Source: DATLGB01 sp963726825
Lineage (GTDB): Bacteria; Actinomycetota; Thermoleophilia; Solirubrobacterales; Solirubrobacteraceae
Direction: 5' to 3'
DNA length: 64,000 bases
Assembly: GCA_963726825.1 (NCBI GenBank)
Contig: CAVSDT010000001.1
Coordinates: 806,001 to 870,000, forward strand
Within the stretch, counting starts at the first letter, position 1. Each line of letters starts with the position of its first letter. Under the pieces are notes generated by a model. That model ran no database searches, had not been told where the DNA came from, and worked only from the letters and a program-made list of their open reading frames with translations. A program made the position numbers and the translations under genes. Of this stretch, positions 50,094 to 57,823 are shown one piece after another.

Positions 50094-50118
50094 GGGAGGA
50101 GGGCCTTCCTTCTGTTGT

Positions 50119-50147
50119 GTGACAACCTTGAGGTTGTCAACTACAGT
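50119..50147 (+). promoter_or_regulatory. Promoter of the SRPBCC-arsR operon
   Basis: GTGACA (50119-50124), 17-base spacer, TACAGT (50142-50147). Five of six -35 bases match TTGACA. A GGAGG eight bases before ATG 50182 gives it an ordinary leader. Confidence 0.6.
50120..50139. promoter_or_regulatory. Palindromic operator between clpP and the SRPBCC-arsR genes
   Basis: TGACAACCT / TG / AGGTTGTCA is a perfect palindrome with nine-base arms and a two-base centre, lying between the -35 and -10 of the rightward promoter. A further half-site GGTTGTCA is at 50159-50166. The adjacent ArsR protein is the obvious candidate to bind. Confidence 0.7.
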
Positions 50148-50181
50148 AGCAACGAATCGGTTGTCAAACGGAGGGCGCCCC

Positions 50182-50463
50182 ATGCCGGCGAGAAGCGAGA
50201 TCGATGTCGAGGCCACGCCCGAGGAGGTCTGGGCGGCCGTGTCCACCGACGAGGGCCGCGAGGCGTGGCTCGGCGACGAGGCGGCCGACGTCTGGATCGA
50301 GACCGTGGAGGCGCCGCACCGGCTCGTGTGGTGGTGGGGCGAGGGCCGCGTGGAGCTCGAGATCGTCGCCGCCCCCGGCGGCGCCCGCGTCGTCGTGACC
50401 GAGAGCCGGCCGGCCTTCCCGCTCGTCGCGCTCGCGACCGCCTGTGCGACGGTGCGCGCTTGA
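50182..50463 (+). CDS. Short SRPBCC (AHSA1-like) domain protein
   Basis: 93 residues against about 140 for the family. EIDVEATPEEVWAAVSTDEGREAWLGDEA and ETVEAPHRLVWWW, then VELEIVAAPGGARVVVTESR keep the helix-grip outline, but the central strands are shortened. Such proteins bind hydrophobic ligands. Coupled to the ArsR gene by TTGA overlap, an arrangement known for ArsR/SRPBCC pairs, where the SRPBCC protein may bind the inducer. Confidence 0.8.
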   Translation: MPARSEIDVEATPEEVWAAVSTDEGREAWLGDEAADVWIETVEAPHRLVWWWGEGRVELEIVAAPGGARVVVTESRPAFPLVALATACATVRA

Positions 50464-50783
50464 CCGAGCCGGACCCCGGGCCCGTCTTCGCCGCGCTCGC
50501 GGACCCCACGCGGCGCGAGATCCTGGGCGCCCTGCTGCGCGACGGCTCCACGAGCGTCCCGGTGCTGACCGCCGCGTTGCCGATCACCCGGCAGGCGGTG
50601 GCCAAGCACCTGGCCACGCTCGACGACGCCGGCCTCGTGCAGCGGGCGCCGGGCGCCGGCCGCGAGGTCCGCTACGGCCTGCGTCCCGGCGCGCTGCGCC
50701 CGGCGGGCGCCTGGATCGAGGCCACCGAGGCCGCCTGGGACGATCGCCTGGCGCGGCTGAAGCGCGTCGTCGAAGGCCGCTGA
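50460..50783 (+). CDS. ArsR-family transcriptional regulator
   Basis: 107 residues. FAALADPTRREILGALLRDG, then TAALPITRQAVAKHLATLDDAGLVQRAPGAGREVRYGL is the winged helix-turn-helix with recognition helix ITRQAVAKHLATL. No metal-binding cysteines, so not a metal sensor. TTG start at 50460 inside the preceding stop. Likely autorepressor acting on the palindrome at 50120-50139, and perhaps also affecting clpP. Confidence 0.88.
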   Translation: MTEPDPGPVFAALADPTRREILGALLRDGSTSVPVLTAALPITRQAVAKHLATLDDAGLVQRAPGAGREVRYGLRPGALRPAGAWIEATEAAWDDRLARLKRVVEGR

Positions 50784-50790
50784 GCCACGC

Positions 50791-50819
50791 TTGACACCCC
50801 ACCGCCGGCGGCGTACCTT
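50791..50819 (+). promoter_or_regulatory. Promoter of the PIG-L multidomain gene
   Basis: TTGACA (50791-50796), a 17-base spacer and TACCTT (50814-50819). It starts eight bases after the arsR stop and predicts a leader of about 90 bases. Confidence 0.75.
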
Positions 50820-50916
50820 GCGCGCTGTCCGGTGGTGTTCGAAGGCGTTCATGCGTGTTCGCTTGCCGAGTGATCACCGTTCGGGGGTGTTCGTCGGTTC
50901 TACGAGGAGGACGAGG

Positions 50917-53900
50917 GTGAAGCGCTTCGGCGTGTCGATCGCCGCGATGGTGGCTTCCATCGCGGGCATGTTGCTGCTCGGAGGTGTCGCGCAGGCGGCC
51001 CCCAAGCCACCGGCCTACAAGGCCGGCAAGGGCGTGAAGATCAACGTGATGGGCGAGTGGGCCCATCCCGACGACGACACGTCGATCATCGGGCCGTGCG
51101 GCGTCTGGCACGACCGCTACGGCACTCGCTGCGGGATCATCATGGTCACCCGCGGCGAGGGCGGCGGCAACGGCGTGGGCACCGAGCTCGGCCCGGCCCT
51201 GGGCCTGCGGCGCGAGAACGAGGACCGCGTCGCCCACTACCGCTCGGGCACCGTCGACGTCTTCAACCTCGACAAGGTCGACTTCTTCTACAACACCAAC
51301 GCCCCGCTGACCCAGTCGATCTGGGGCACGGACGCGCTGCGCAAGATCACGCGGATCATCCGCATGACCCAGCCCGACGTCTACATCGGGTTCAACCCGA
51401 CGCTGGCCGCCGGCCACGGCAACCACCAGCAGGCGGGTCGCTACATCTACGAGGGCATCCTCGCCGCGGCCGACCCGACGAAGTTCCCGGAGCAGCTCAG
51501 CGGCCCCAACGCCCTCAGCACGTGGCAGGTCAAGAAGGCCTTCCTCTCCGGCGGGTTCAACGCCGGCACCGGCGGCAACCCCAACGCCGCCAACTGCACC
51601 ACGGGCTTCGTCCCCGGCGCCACCGCGCTGGACACCGTCGCAGGCGTCTGGACCGGCTATGACTCGCCGTACACGTGGCCGAAGGGCAACGTCCAGGGCG
51701 TCGACGCCGGGACGGCCAAGAGCTGGGCGCAGGTGGCCGCCGAGGGCGCTCGCGCCTACCCCACGCAGTCGCGCATCATGTACCAGGACAAGGCCGACCC
51801 GGGCTGCTCGCGCTTCGCGCAGTCCTTCTCGACCGTGCCGTTCCAGCCGAGCGTCATCGACGGGGCGGCCAACCCGCTGGCCGGCCGTGACGACGCGGCG
51901 CTGTACGGCGCCAGCAAGCAGGACCCGGGCGGGCTGCCGCTCGGGACGATCGAGCGGATCGACCTGTCGCGCTTCTACCAGGTGCGCGGCGAGTCGTTCG
52001 TCGCGTCCGTGAAGCTGCGCTCCGGCGGCCCGAGCCTCTCGGCCGGCACCGTGACGCTGAAGGTGCCGGAGGGCTGGACGGTCGACGCGGCCACCAAGCC
52101 CGTCGGTGTGGTCGCGAGCGGCGCCGAGAGCACCGTCGCGTTCACCGTCACGCCCGCCGCGACGGCGCCGGTCAACGCCAACTACAAGCTCCAGGCGCGC
52201 TACGACACGGGCAGCGCCTCCGGGTGGACCGAGAACGTCGTCCGGGTGCTCCCGGCCGTCGAGGGCCGCGCGGAGCGCTTCGGCAAGTGGGCGGAGTTCG
52301 ACCAGTGGCTCGACGGCGACGGGAAGGCCGTGCGCCGGCTCGGCCGCTCCTCCGCGGTGGAGACGATCACCGTCGGCGGGACGCGCGAGATCAAGGTCAA
52401 CGTCCACAACTGGTCCACCGCCCCGCAGTCCGGCGACGTGACGATCACCCCGCCGGCCGGCTTCAGCGTCGACGCCGCGACCAAGTCCTACGGCACGGTC
52501 GCGCCGGGTGCCGACACCCCAGTGACGTTCACCCTCACCAACACGCAGACGTCGCTCCCGGCGACCGCGACCGCTGACGTCCCCATCAAGACGACGTGGG
52601 GCGCCGACGGCGAGGGGACCGAGACGCTGCAGATGTCGATCCTCCCGCGGACGACCATCCCGGTGTCGGCGACGGCTCCGACGATGGACGGCCAGCGCGA
52701 CGACGTCTACAGCGGCGAGACGCTCGACGTGGGCAAGAAGTGGGAAGGGGCCAAGACCTGCACCCCGCCCGGTGTGGACTGCGGCTCCTCCGGGGCCAAC
52801 GTCACCTCCGCGAAGGTGGTCAAGTCCGGCGACGCGCTGTACTTCAGCGTGCACGTCCAGGACGACTTCCAGTCCTACGCGGTGACGCCGCAGGAGTGCG
52901 TCTCCCACTGGCTCGCCGACTCCGTCGAGTTCCTGATCGACCCGCGTGGCAACGCCTCGCGCGTGAACCGGGACACGGCGAACACGTTCAAGCTCGGGGT
53001 CTTCCCGTTCACGAACGACCCGGGCAACAGCAACGGCAACGGCGTCAACGGACCCTGCTGGGAGCGTGACGCCGACAACGACCAGGGCTACTCCACCGGC
53101 CCGCTGTCGAAGGGCAACGCTCCGGGCGTCGAGGTCTCATCGACCGCGACGTGGGTCGGCTCCAACGACACGAGCGTCAACCACGGCTACGCGGGCGGGG
53201 GCTACGACCTCGAGGTCAAGGTGCCGCTGGCCGTCCTGCCGGCCGATCTGGACCCGACGGACTTCGGGCTCAACATCACGCCCTACGACAACGACGACAA
53301 CTCGCTCAACGGCAAGCTGCGCCACATCGACGCCAACCAGACCCGTCTGGCCTGGTCGGCGTTCGGCTCGGTGCAGGCGGACCCCTACCGCTGGGGCCGG
53401 GCGTCGATCCAGGGCGAGACGGACCCGGGTGACCCGACGGTGGACGCGCCGAACGTGTCGGGGGTCAACCTCGACGGCGCGCAGTCGCCGGAGACGATCG
53501 CCCAGTCGGCCCGCAACGGCGTGCCGATCTCCGGGCGCGATCAGGCGACCGACGTCTCGATCGCCAACGCGAAGGTCAACGCGGACTCCGTGACGATGGA
53601 CGTCACCACGGCGGCCGCCGGCACCCTGCGCACGTACCTGTGGTCGGGTGTGGAGGGCTACATCCCGGTGTGGCTGACCTCCTGCTCGATCGCCGACGAC
53701 CCCCCGCCGAGCTACGGGCTGACGGCGTGCGCGGCCTCCGACGGCGGCGTGCCGCCGTGGGGGACCGACATGAGCGGGCGCGTCCAGGCCTCCAAGCAGC
53801 TCGAGCTGCAGCCGGGGACGACGACGGTGACGCTCCCGATCACGGCGGCCCAGCGTGCGCGACTGCGCGCCGACGGCTCCGCGCTCGTGTCGTGGGTCAA

Positions 53901-54699
53901 CGGCAGCGACGCCGCCCAGGCGTTCGACCTGCCGCTGGCCTCCGCGAAGATCGCGGTGACGGCGAGCAAGGCCGGCGGGGACGACACGTCCGACGACACC
54001 GACGGGTCGCTGCTGCGGGCGCGCGTCACGGGCACCCAGCCGTTCCCGGGTGACCCGACGGGCCGCGTGCAGTTCGCGATCAACGGCTCCGACGTCGGCG
54101 ATCCGGTCAAGCTCGGCTCCGACGGCCGCGCCGAGCTGCTGGTGCCCACCGACACCCTCGAGGGCAAGACGGTGAGCGCCGCGTACTCCGGCGACGGGGA
54201 CTACGTCGCGTCGCGCGCCTCCCTCGAGGTGCCGACGGCCGAGCCGGGGTCGCAGGGCCCTGCCGGACCGAGCGGTCCCCAGGGCCCGCAGGGCCCCGCG
54301 GGTCCCACGGGCGGCAACGGCCCGGCCGGTCCCGCGGGCCCGGCCGGTCCCCAGGGTCCCGCCGGTCCCGCCGGACCCGTGGGCCCGAAGGGCGAGAAGG
54401 GCGCACCCGGGAAGACCATCACGGTCGCCTGTGCGGTCCGGCACCGGCGCGTCGTGTGCGACGTCGTCGAGCTGGGGGCCACCAGGCGGTCGGCCCGCAT
54501 GTCCGCCACGATCAAGGTGGCCGGGCGGCGCGGGAGCGCCATGCGGACCGGCCGCGGCAAGGTGCGTGTGCGGCTCGCCGCCGGCCGTCGTGTGGGCCGC
54601 CACGCCAAGGTGCGCGTGACGGTCCGCCGCGCGGGCAAGCGCGCCACGCTCGAGGTCCGCGCGGACGCCCGCGTCCGCAAGGCGGTCGGCAAGCTCTAG
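50917..54699 (+). CDS. Secreted multidomain PIG-L deacetylase-like protein with NEW3, CBM9-like, Ig-like and collagen regions
   Basis: 1260 residues. Signal peptide (1-28, ending AQAA). PIG-L/LmbE zinc deacetylase domain (about 40-330) with AHPDDD at 49-54 and HGNH at 167-170. Two NEW3-type beta domains (about 365-435 and 485-575), a DOMON/CBM9-like carbohydrate-binding region (about 585-840, starting PTMDGQRDDVYSGETLDVG), a beta domain, an Ig-like domain (about 1010-1105), a Gly-X-Y collagen region (about 1109-1166) and a basic C-terminal head. It probably binds and deacetylates a glycan outside the cell. GTG 50917 has GGAGG six bases upstream; an in-frame ATG at 50851 would add 22 residues. 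Confidence 0.87.
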   Translation: MKRFGVSIAAMVASIAGMLLLGGVAQAAPKPPAYKAGKGVKINVMGEWAHPDDDTSIIGPCGVWHDRYGTRCGIIMVTRGEGGGNGVGTELGPALGLRRENEDRVAHYRSGTVDVFNLDKVDFFYNTNAPLTQSIWGTDALRKITRIIRMTQPDVYIGFNPTLAAGHGNHQQAGRYIYEGILAAADPTKFPEQLSGPNALSTWQVKKAFLSGGFNAGTGGNPNAANCTTGFVPGATALDTVAGVWTGYDSPYTWPKGNVQGVDAGTAKSWAQVAAEGARAYPTQSRIMYQDKADPGCSRFAQSFSTVPFQPSVIDGAANPLAGRDDAALYGASKQDPGGLPLGTIERIDLSRFYQVRGESFVASVKLRSGGPSLSAGTVTLKVPEGWTVDAATKPVGVVASGAESTVAFTVTPAATAPVNANYKLQARYDTGSASGWTENVVRVLPAVEGRAERFGKWAEFDQWLDGDGKAVRRLGRSSAVETITVGGTREIKVNVHNWSTAPQSGDVTITPPAGFSVDAATKSYGTVAPGADTPVTFTLTNTQTSLPATATADVPIKTTWGADGEGTETLQMSILPRTTIPVSATAPTMDGQRDDVYSGETLDVGKKWEGAKTCTPPGVDCGSSGANVTSAKVVKSGDALYFSVHVQDDFQSYAVTPQECVSHWLADSVEFLIDPRGNASRVNRDTANTFKLGVFPFTNDPGNSNGNGVNGPCWERDADNDQGYSTGPLSKGNAPGVEVSSTATWVGSNDTSVNHGYAGGGYDLEVKVPLAVLPADLDPTDFGLNITPYDNDDNSLNGKLRHIDANQTRLAWSAFGSVQADPYRWGRASIQGETDPGDPTVDAPNVSGVNLDGAQSPETIAQSARNGVPISGRDQATDVSIANAKVNADSVTMDVTTAAAGTLRTYLWSGVEGYIPVWLTSCSIADDPPPSYGLTACAASDGGVPPWGTDMSGRVQASKQLELQPGTTTVTLPITAAQRARLRADGSALVSWVNGSDAAQAFDLPLASAKIAVTASKAGGDDTSDDTDGSLLRARVTGTQPFPGDPTGRVQFAINGSDVGDPVKLGSDGRAELLVPTDTLEGKTVSAAYSGDGDYVASRASLEVPTAEPGSQGPAGPSGPQGPQGPAGPTGGNGPAGPAGPAGPQGPAGPAGPVGPKGEKGAPGKTITVACAVRHRRVVCDVVELGATRRSARMSATIKVAGRRGSAMRTGRGKVRVRLAAGRRVGRHAKVRVTVRRAGKRATLEVRADARVRKAVGKL

Positions 54700-54717
54700 C
54701 CGACCGGAGCGCATCAC

Positions 54718-54759
54718 GGGGCGCCGGGCCACCTCCCCTCCGATCCGGCCCGGCGTCCC
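54718..54759 (+). terminator. Hairpin after the PIG-L gene
   Basis: GGGGCGCCGGGCC (54718-54730) pairs with GGCCCGGCGTCCC (54747-54759) over 13 positions with one G-T wobble and a 16-base loop. No T-run; likely terminator all the same. Confidence 0.6.
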
Positions 54760-54785
54760 GCTGCGTGTCGTCCTGGACTCCTGTT

Positions 54786-54805
54786 TGAAGATGTGTGAAG
54801 TTGTG
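54786..54805. promoter_or_regulatory. Tandem 10-bp direct repeats before the DeoR gene
   Basis: TGAAGATGTG is followed directly by TGAAGTTGTG, nine of ten bases equal, ending eight bases before the ATG at 54814. DeoR-type repressors often bind short direct repeats near their own gene, so this is a candidate operator. Confidence 0.5.
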
Positions 54806-54813
54806 AGCAAGCG

Positions 54814-55581
54814 ATGAGCGAGCAGACCCGACCCTCCCTGCCCGCGCAGCGTCGTCAGGACATGCTCCGAGCCGTCCGCTCGGGACAGGTCCACGTCGGC
54901 GAGCTCGCGGAGGAGTTCGGCGTGTCGGAGATGACCGTCCGGCGCGACCTCGGCCGCCTCGCCAGCGAGGGCAAGATCGAGCGCGTGCGCGGCGGTGCGG
55001 TGGACGCCGCCGGCGAGCGCCCGTTCGCCGAGACCGTCGTCGAGCACTACGAGGGCAAGGACCGCATGGGCCGGGCCGCCGCGGAGCTCATCGAGGACGG
55101 CCAGACGGTGATGATCGACATCGGGACCACCACCCTCCAGGCGGCCCGCCACCTGCGCGGGCGCCTCCTCACCGTCGTCACCACGAGCCTCGCGGTCTAC
55201 GAGGAGCTCCTCCCCGAGCCCGACATCGAGCTCGTGCTCCCCGGCGGCGTCGTGCGCCGCAACTACCGCTCGCTCGTCGGCGTCATCGCCGAGGACTCGC
55301 TCGCGCAGCTCAACGCCGACGTGCTGCTGCTCGGCGCCAGCGCGATCGACGACGAGGGCGGCGTGTGGGACTCCACCATGGTCGAGGTCCCGATCAAGCG
55401 GGCGATGATCGGCCGTGCGGGCCGCGTCGTGCTCCTCGCGGACCAGCGCAAGTTCGACCAGCGCAGCGCCGTCCGCATCTGCGGGCTCGGCGAGGTCGAC
55501 CAGATCGTCACGGACGCGCCGCTGCCGGCGGCGTGCGCGTCCCAAGTCGCGGAGGCCGGGATCGAGGTGACGGTGGCGTGA
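54814..55581 (+). CDS. DeoR/GlpR-family transcriptional regulator
   Basis: 255 residues. N-terminal helix-turn-helix (RRQDMLRAVRSGQVHVGELAEEFGVSEMTVRRDLGRL, about 13-50) with the DeoR signature, and a C-terminal sugar-phosphate sensor with MIDIGTTTLQ and VVTTSLAVYEEL and DVLLLGASAID. Senses a phosphorylated sugar. First gene of the glycoside operon; its stop overlaps the GH4 start (GTGA), so it is co-transcribed with the genes it most likely controls. Confidence 0.92.
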   Translation: MSEQTRPSLPAQRRQDMLRAVRSGQVHVGELAEEFGVSEMTVRRDLGRLASEGKIERVRGGAVDAAGERPFAETVVEHYEGKDRMGRAAAELIEDGQTVMIDIGTTTLQAARHLRGRLLTVVTTSLAVYEELLPEPDIELVLPGGVVRRNYRSLVGVIAEDSLAQLNADVLLLGASAIDDEGGVWDSTMVEVPIKRAMIGRAGRVVLLADQRKFDQRSAVRICGLGEVDQIVTDAPLPAACASQVAEAGIEVTVA

Positions 55582-56924
55582 AGCTCACGATCGTCGGCGG
55601 GGGCGGCTTCCGCGTCCCGCTCGTCTACCGCGCGCTCCTGGAGCGCGCCGGGCTGCTCGGCCTCACCGAGGTCGTGCTCCACGACGTCGAGGCCGACCGC
55701 CTCGACCGCATCGGGCCGGTCCTCGAGGGTCTGGCCGCCGAGTCCGGCGCGACGCTGCCGTTCCGGGCGACCACGGACCTCGAGGACGCGGTCGACGGCG
55801 CGTCGTTCGTGTTCTGCGCCATCCGCGTCGGACAGCTCGAGGGCCGTGTGGTCGACGAGGCGGTCCCGCTCGGCCTCGGCGTGCTGGGCCAGGAGACCAC
55901 CGGGCCAGGGGGCATCTGCTTCGCCCTGCGGACGATCCCGGCGATGGTCCGGCTCGCCCAGGTCATGGCCGAGCGGGCGCCGCTGGCCTGGCTGATCAAC
56001 TTCACGAACCCCGCGGGGATGGTCACCGAGGCCGTCCAGCAGGTGCTCGGAGATCGCGCGATCGGCATCTGCGACTCGCCGTCGGGGCTGTGCAAGCGGG
56101 TCGCAGCCGCGCTCGGCCGCGATCCGCAGACGCTGAACTTCGACTACTTCGGCCTCAACCACCTCGGCTGGCTGAACGGCGTGCGCGACGGCGAGACGGA
56201 CCTGCTCCCCGGCCTGCTCGCCGACGACGCGCGCGTGGAGTCCTTCGAGGAGGGCACGCTGTTCGGCGCGGAGTGGCTGCGCGCGATCGGGATGCTCCCG
56301 AACGAGTACCTCTACTACTTCTACTACGGCTCGGACACGGTCAACGCGATCCGCGCGAGCCCGCACTCGCGCGGGGCCTTCCTGCTCGAGCAGCAGGCCG
56401 CGTTCTACGCCACCGGCTCACAGGATCCGGCCGCCGCGGTCGCCGCGTGGCGCGCGACCCGCCACGACCGCGAGCGCTCCTACATGCAGGAGGCGCGCGA
56501 CGCCGCGGGCATCGACGGCGAGCACGATCACGCCGAGGAGAACCAGGGCTACGAGGCGGAGGCGATCGCCGTGCTGGAGGCGATCGCGCTCAACACCCGC
56601 CGGGTGCTGATCCTCAACACCGCCAACCGCTCGAGCCTGCCGTTCCTCGATCAGCGAGCGGTCGTCGAGGTCCCGTGCGTGGTCGGCGCCGCCGGCCCGG
56701 TGCCGCTGGCCACGGGCCACGTCCCGGCGCACGCGAAGGGCCTGATCGAGCAGATGAAGGACGTCGAGCGCACGACGATCGACGCGGCGCTGACCGGCTC
56801 GGCGGACCTCGCGATCAAGGCGCTCGCGCTCCACCCGCTCGTGCCCTCGGTCAACACCGCGCGCGAGATCTTCGCCGGCTACCGCGCCCGCCTGCCCGAG
56901 CTGCAGGAGGCCTTCCGCGCATGA
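55578..56924 (+). CDS. Glycoside hydrolase family 4 enzyme (6-phospho-beta-glucosidase-like)
   Basis: 448 residues. NAD-binding IVGGGGFRVPLVYR at the N-terminus; INFTNPAGM; metal ligands Cys165 in GICDSPSG and His195 in GLNHLGW, both required for the Mn2+/NAD+ redox-elimination mechanism of GH4. Family members mostly cut 6-phospho-glycosides, some cut free glycosides. Here it sits with an ABC importer and a sugar kinase rather than a PTS. Overlaps both neighbours (GTGA and ATGA). Confidence 0.92.
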   Translation: MKLTIVGGGGFRVPLVYRALLERAGLLGLTEVVLHDVEADRLDRIGPVLEGLAAESGATLPFRATTDLEDAVDGASFVFCAIRVGQLEGRVVDEAVPLGLGVLGQETTGPGGICFALRTIPAMVRLAQVMAERAPLAWLINFTNPAGMVTEAVQQVLGDRAIGICDSPSGLCKRVAAALGRDPQTLNFDYFGLNHLGWLNGVRDGETDLLPGLLADDARVESFEEGTLFGAEWLRAIGMLPNEYLYYFYYGSDTVNAIRASPHSRGAFLLEQQAAFYATGSQDPAAAVAAWRATRHDRERSYMQEARDAAGIDGEHDHAEENQGYEAEAIAVLEAIALNTRRVLILNTANRSSLPFLDQRAVVEVPCVVGAAGPVPLATGHVPAHAKGLIEQMKDVERTTIDAALTGSADLAIKALALHPLVPSVNTAREIFAGYRARLPELQEAFRA

Positions 56925-57823
56925 CGCTGGACGTCGCCTGCGGCGAGCTCGGCTTCCTCGACCTCACCTTCGTGGGCCTCGACGGCCTGCCCGGACCGGG
57001 GGAGGAGCGCCACGCCCGCGCGCTGCGCCGCTCGCCGGGCGGCGGGGCGACGACGGCGATCGCGTGCGCCCGGCTGGGGCTGAGCGCCGCCCTGGCCTCG
57101 CCGCTGGGGGCCGATGAGGAGGGGGCGCTGCTGCGCGCGGCCCTCGCCGCCGACGGCGTCCGCTGGACCGGCCGGGAGGTCGCCGCGACCGCCGTGACCG
57201 TCGTCATGCCCGTCGACGGCGAGCGCGCCATGGCCACCGTGGACCCCGGGGAGGAGGTCGGCGCCGCGGAGCTCGCGACCGACGACCCGCGCGCGGTCGT
57301 CGTCTCGCTCCCGCGCCTGGACCGCGCGCCCGCCGGCGCCCGCGCGTACGCCACGGCCGGCGATGCCGAGGCCCGCCCCGGGCGCCTGCCGTCCGGACTG
57401 GCCGCCTGTCACGCGCTGATCGTCAACGCCCGCGAGGCCGAGCAGCTGACGGGCGCCGCGGATCCCGTCGCGGCCGCCCGGCTGCTCGGCGGCCACGGAC
57501 CCTGCGCCGTCGTGACCCGCGGCCCCGCCGGGGCCGCGGCCTACGCCGACGGCGAGGCGGTCGAGGTCGAGGGCGTGCCCGCCGACGTCGTGGACACCAC
57601 CGGCGCCGGCGACCTCTTCACCGCCGCCTGGGTGTGGGCGGACCTGGCCGGGGCGTCGCTGGAGGAGCGACTGCGCTGGTCGGTCCTCTACGCCGCGCGC
57701 GGCACGGAGGTGGCGACCGCCGTCGGCGGGGCCATGACGCTCGAGGACCTCGCCAAGGCGGGGGCAGCACACGGACTGGCGCCGCCGGTCCCGACATCGG
57801 TTCCGAGGAGGGACACACCATGA
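56921..57823 (+). CDS. PfkB-family carbohydrate kinase
   Basis: 300 residues. RRSPGGGATTAIACARLGL is the N-terminal signature with the substrate-binding Gly run; VVDTTGAGDLFTAAWVWADLAG holds the catalytic Asp and anion hole (about residues 223-245); LIVNAREAEQLTG is the N-x-x-E-like element. Phosphorylates a sugar or a sugar-like molecule produced by or fed to the GH4 enzyme. Coupled by ATGA to genes on both sides. Confidence 0.91.
   Translation: MTLDVACGELGFLDLTFVGLDGLPGPGEERHARALRRSPGGGATTAIACARLGLSAALASPLGADEEGALLRAALAADGVRWTGREVAATAVTVVMPVDGERAMATVDPGEEVGAAELATDDPRAVVVSLPRLDRAPAGARAYATAGDAEARPGRLPSGLAACHALIVNAREAEQLTGAADPVAAARLLGGHGPCAVVTRGPAGAAAYADGEAVEVEGVPADVVDTTGAGDLFTAAWVWADLAGASLEERLRWSVLYAARGTEVATAVGGAMTLEDLAKAGAAHGLAPPVPTSVPRRDTP

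Noticed and set aside
50851..50916. Twin-arginine signal in an extended N-terminus of the PIG-L protein
   Set aside because: The in-frame ATG at 50851 gives TRRTRVKRF, which lacks the hydrophobic residues of the Tat consensus, and the GTG at 50917 has a far better ribosome site.
54241..54410. Short regular repeats resembling a CRISPR-like array
   Set aside because: They are Gly-X-Y codon repeats in frame inside the PIG-L protein; no spacers and no cas genes.
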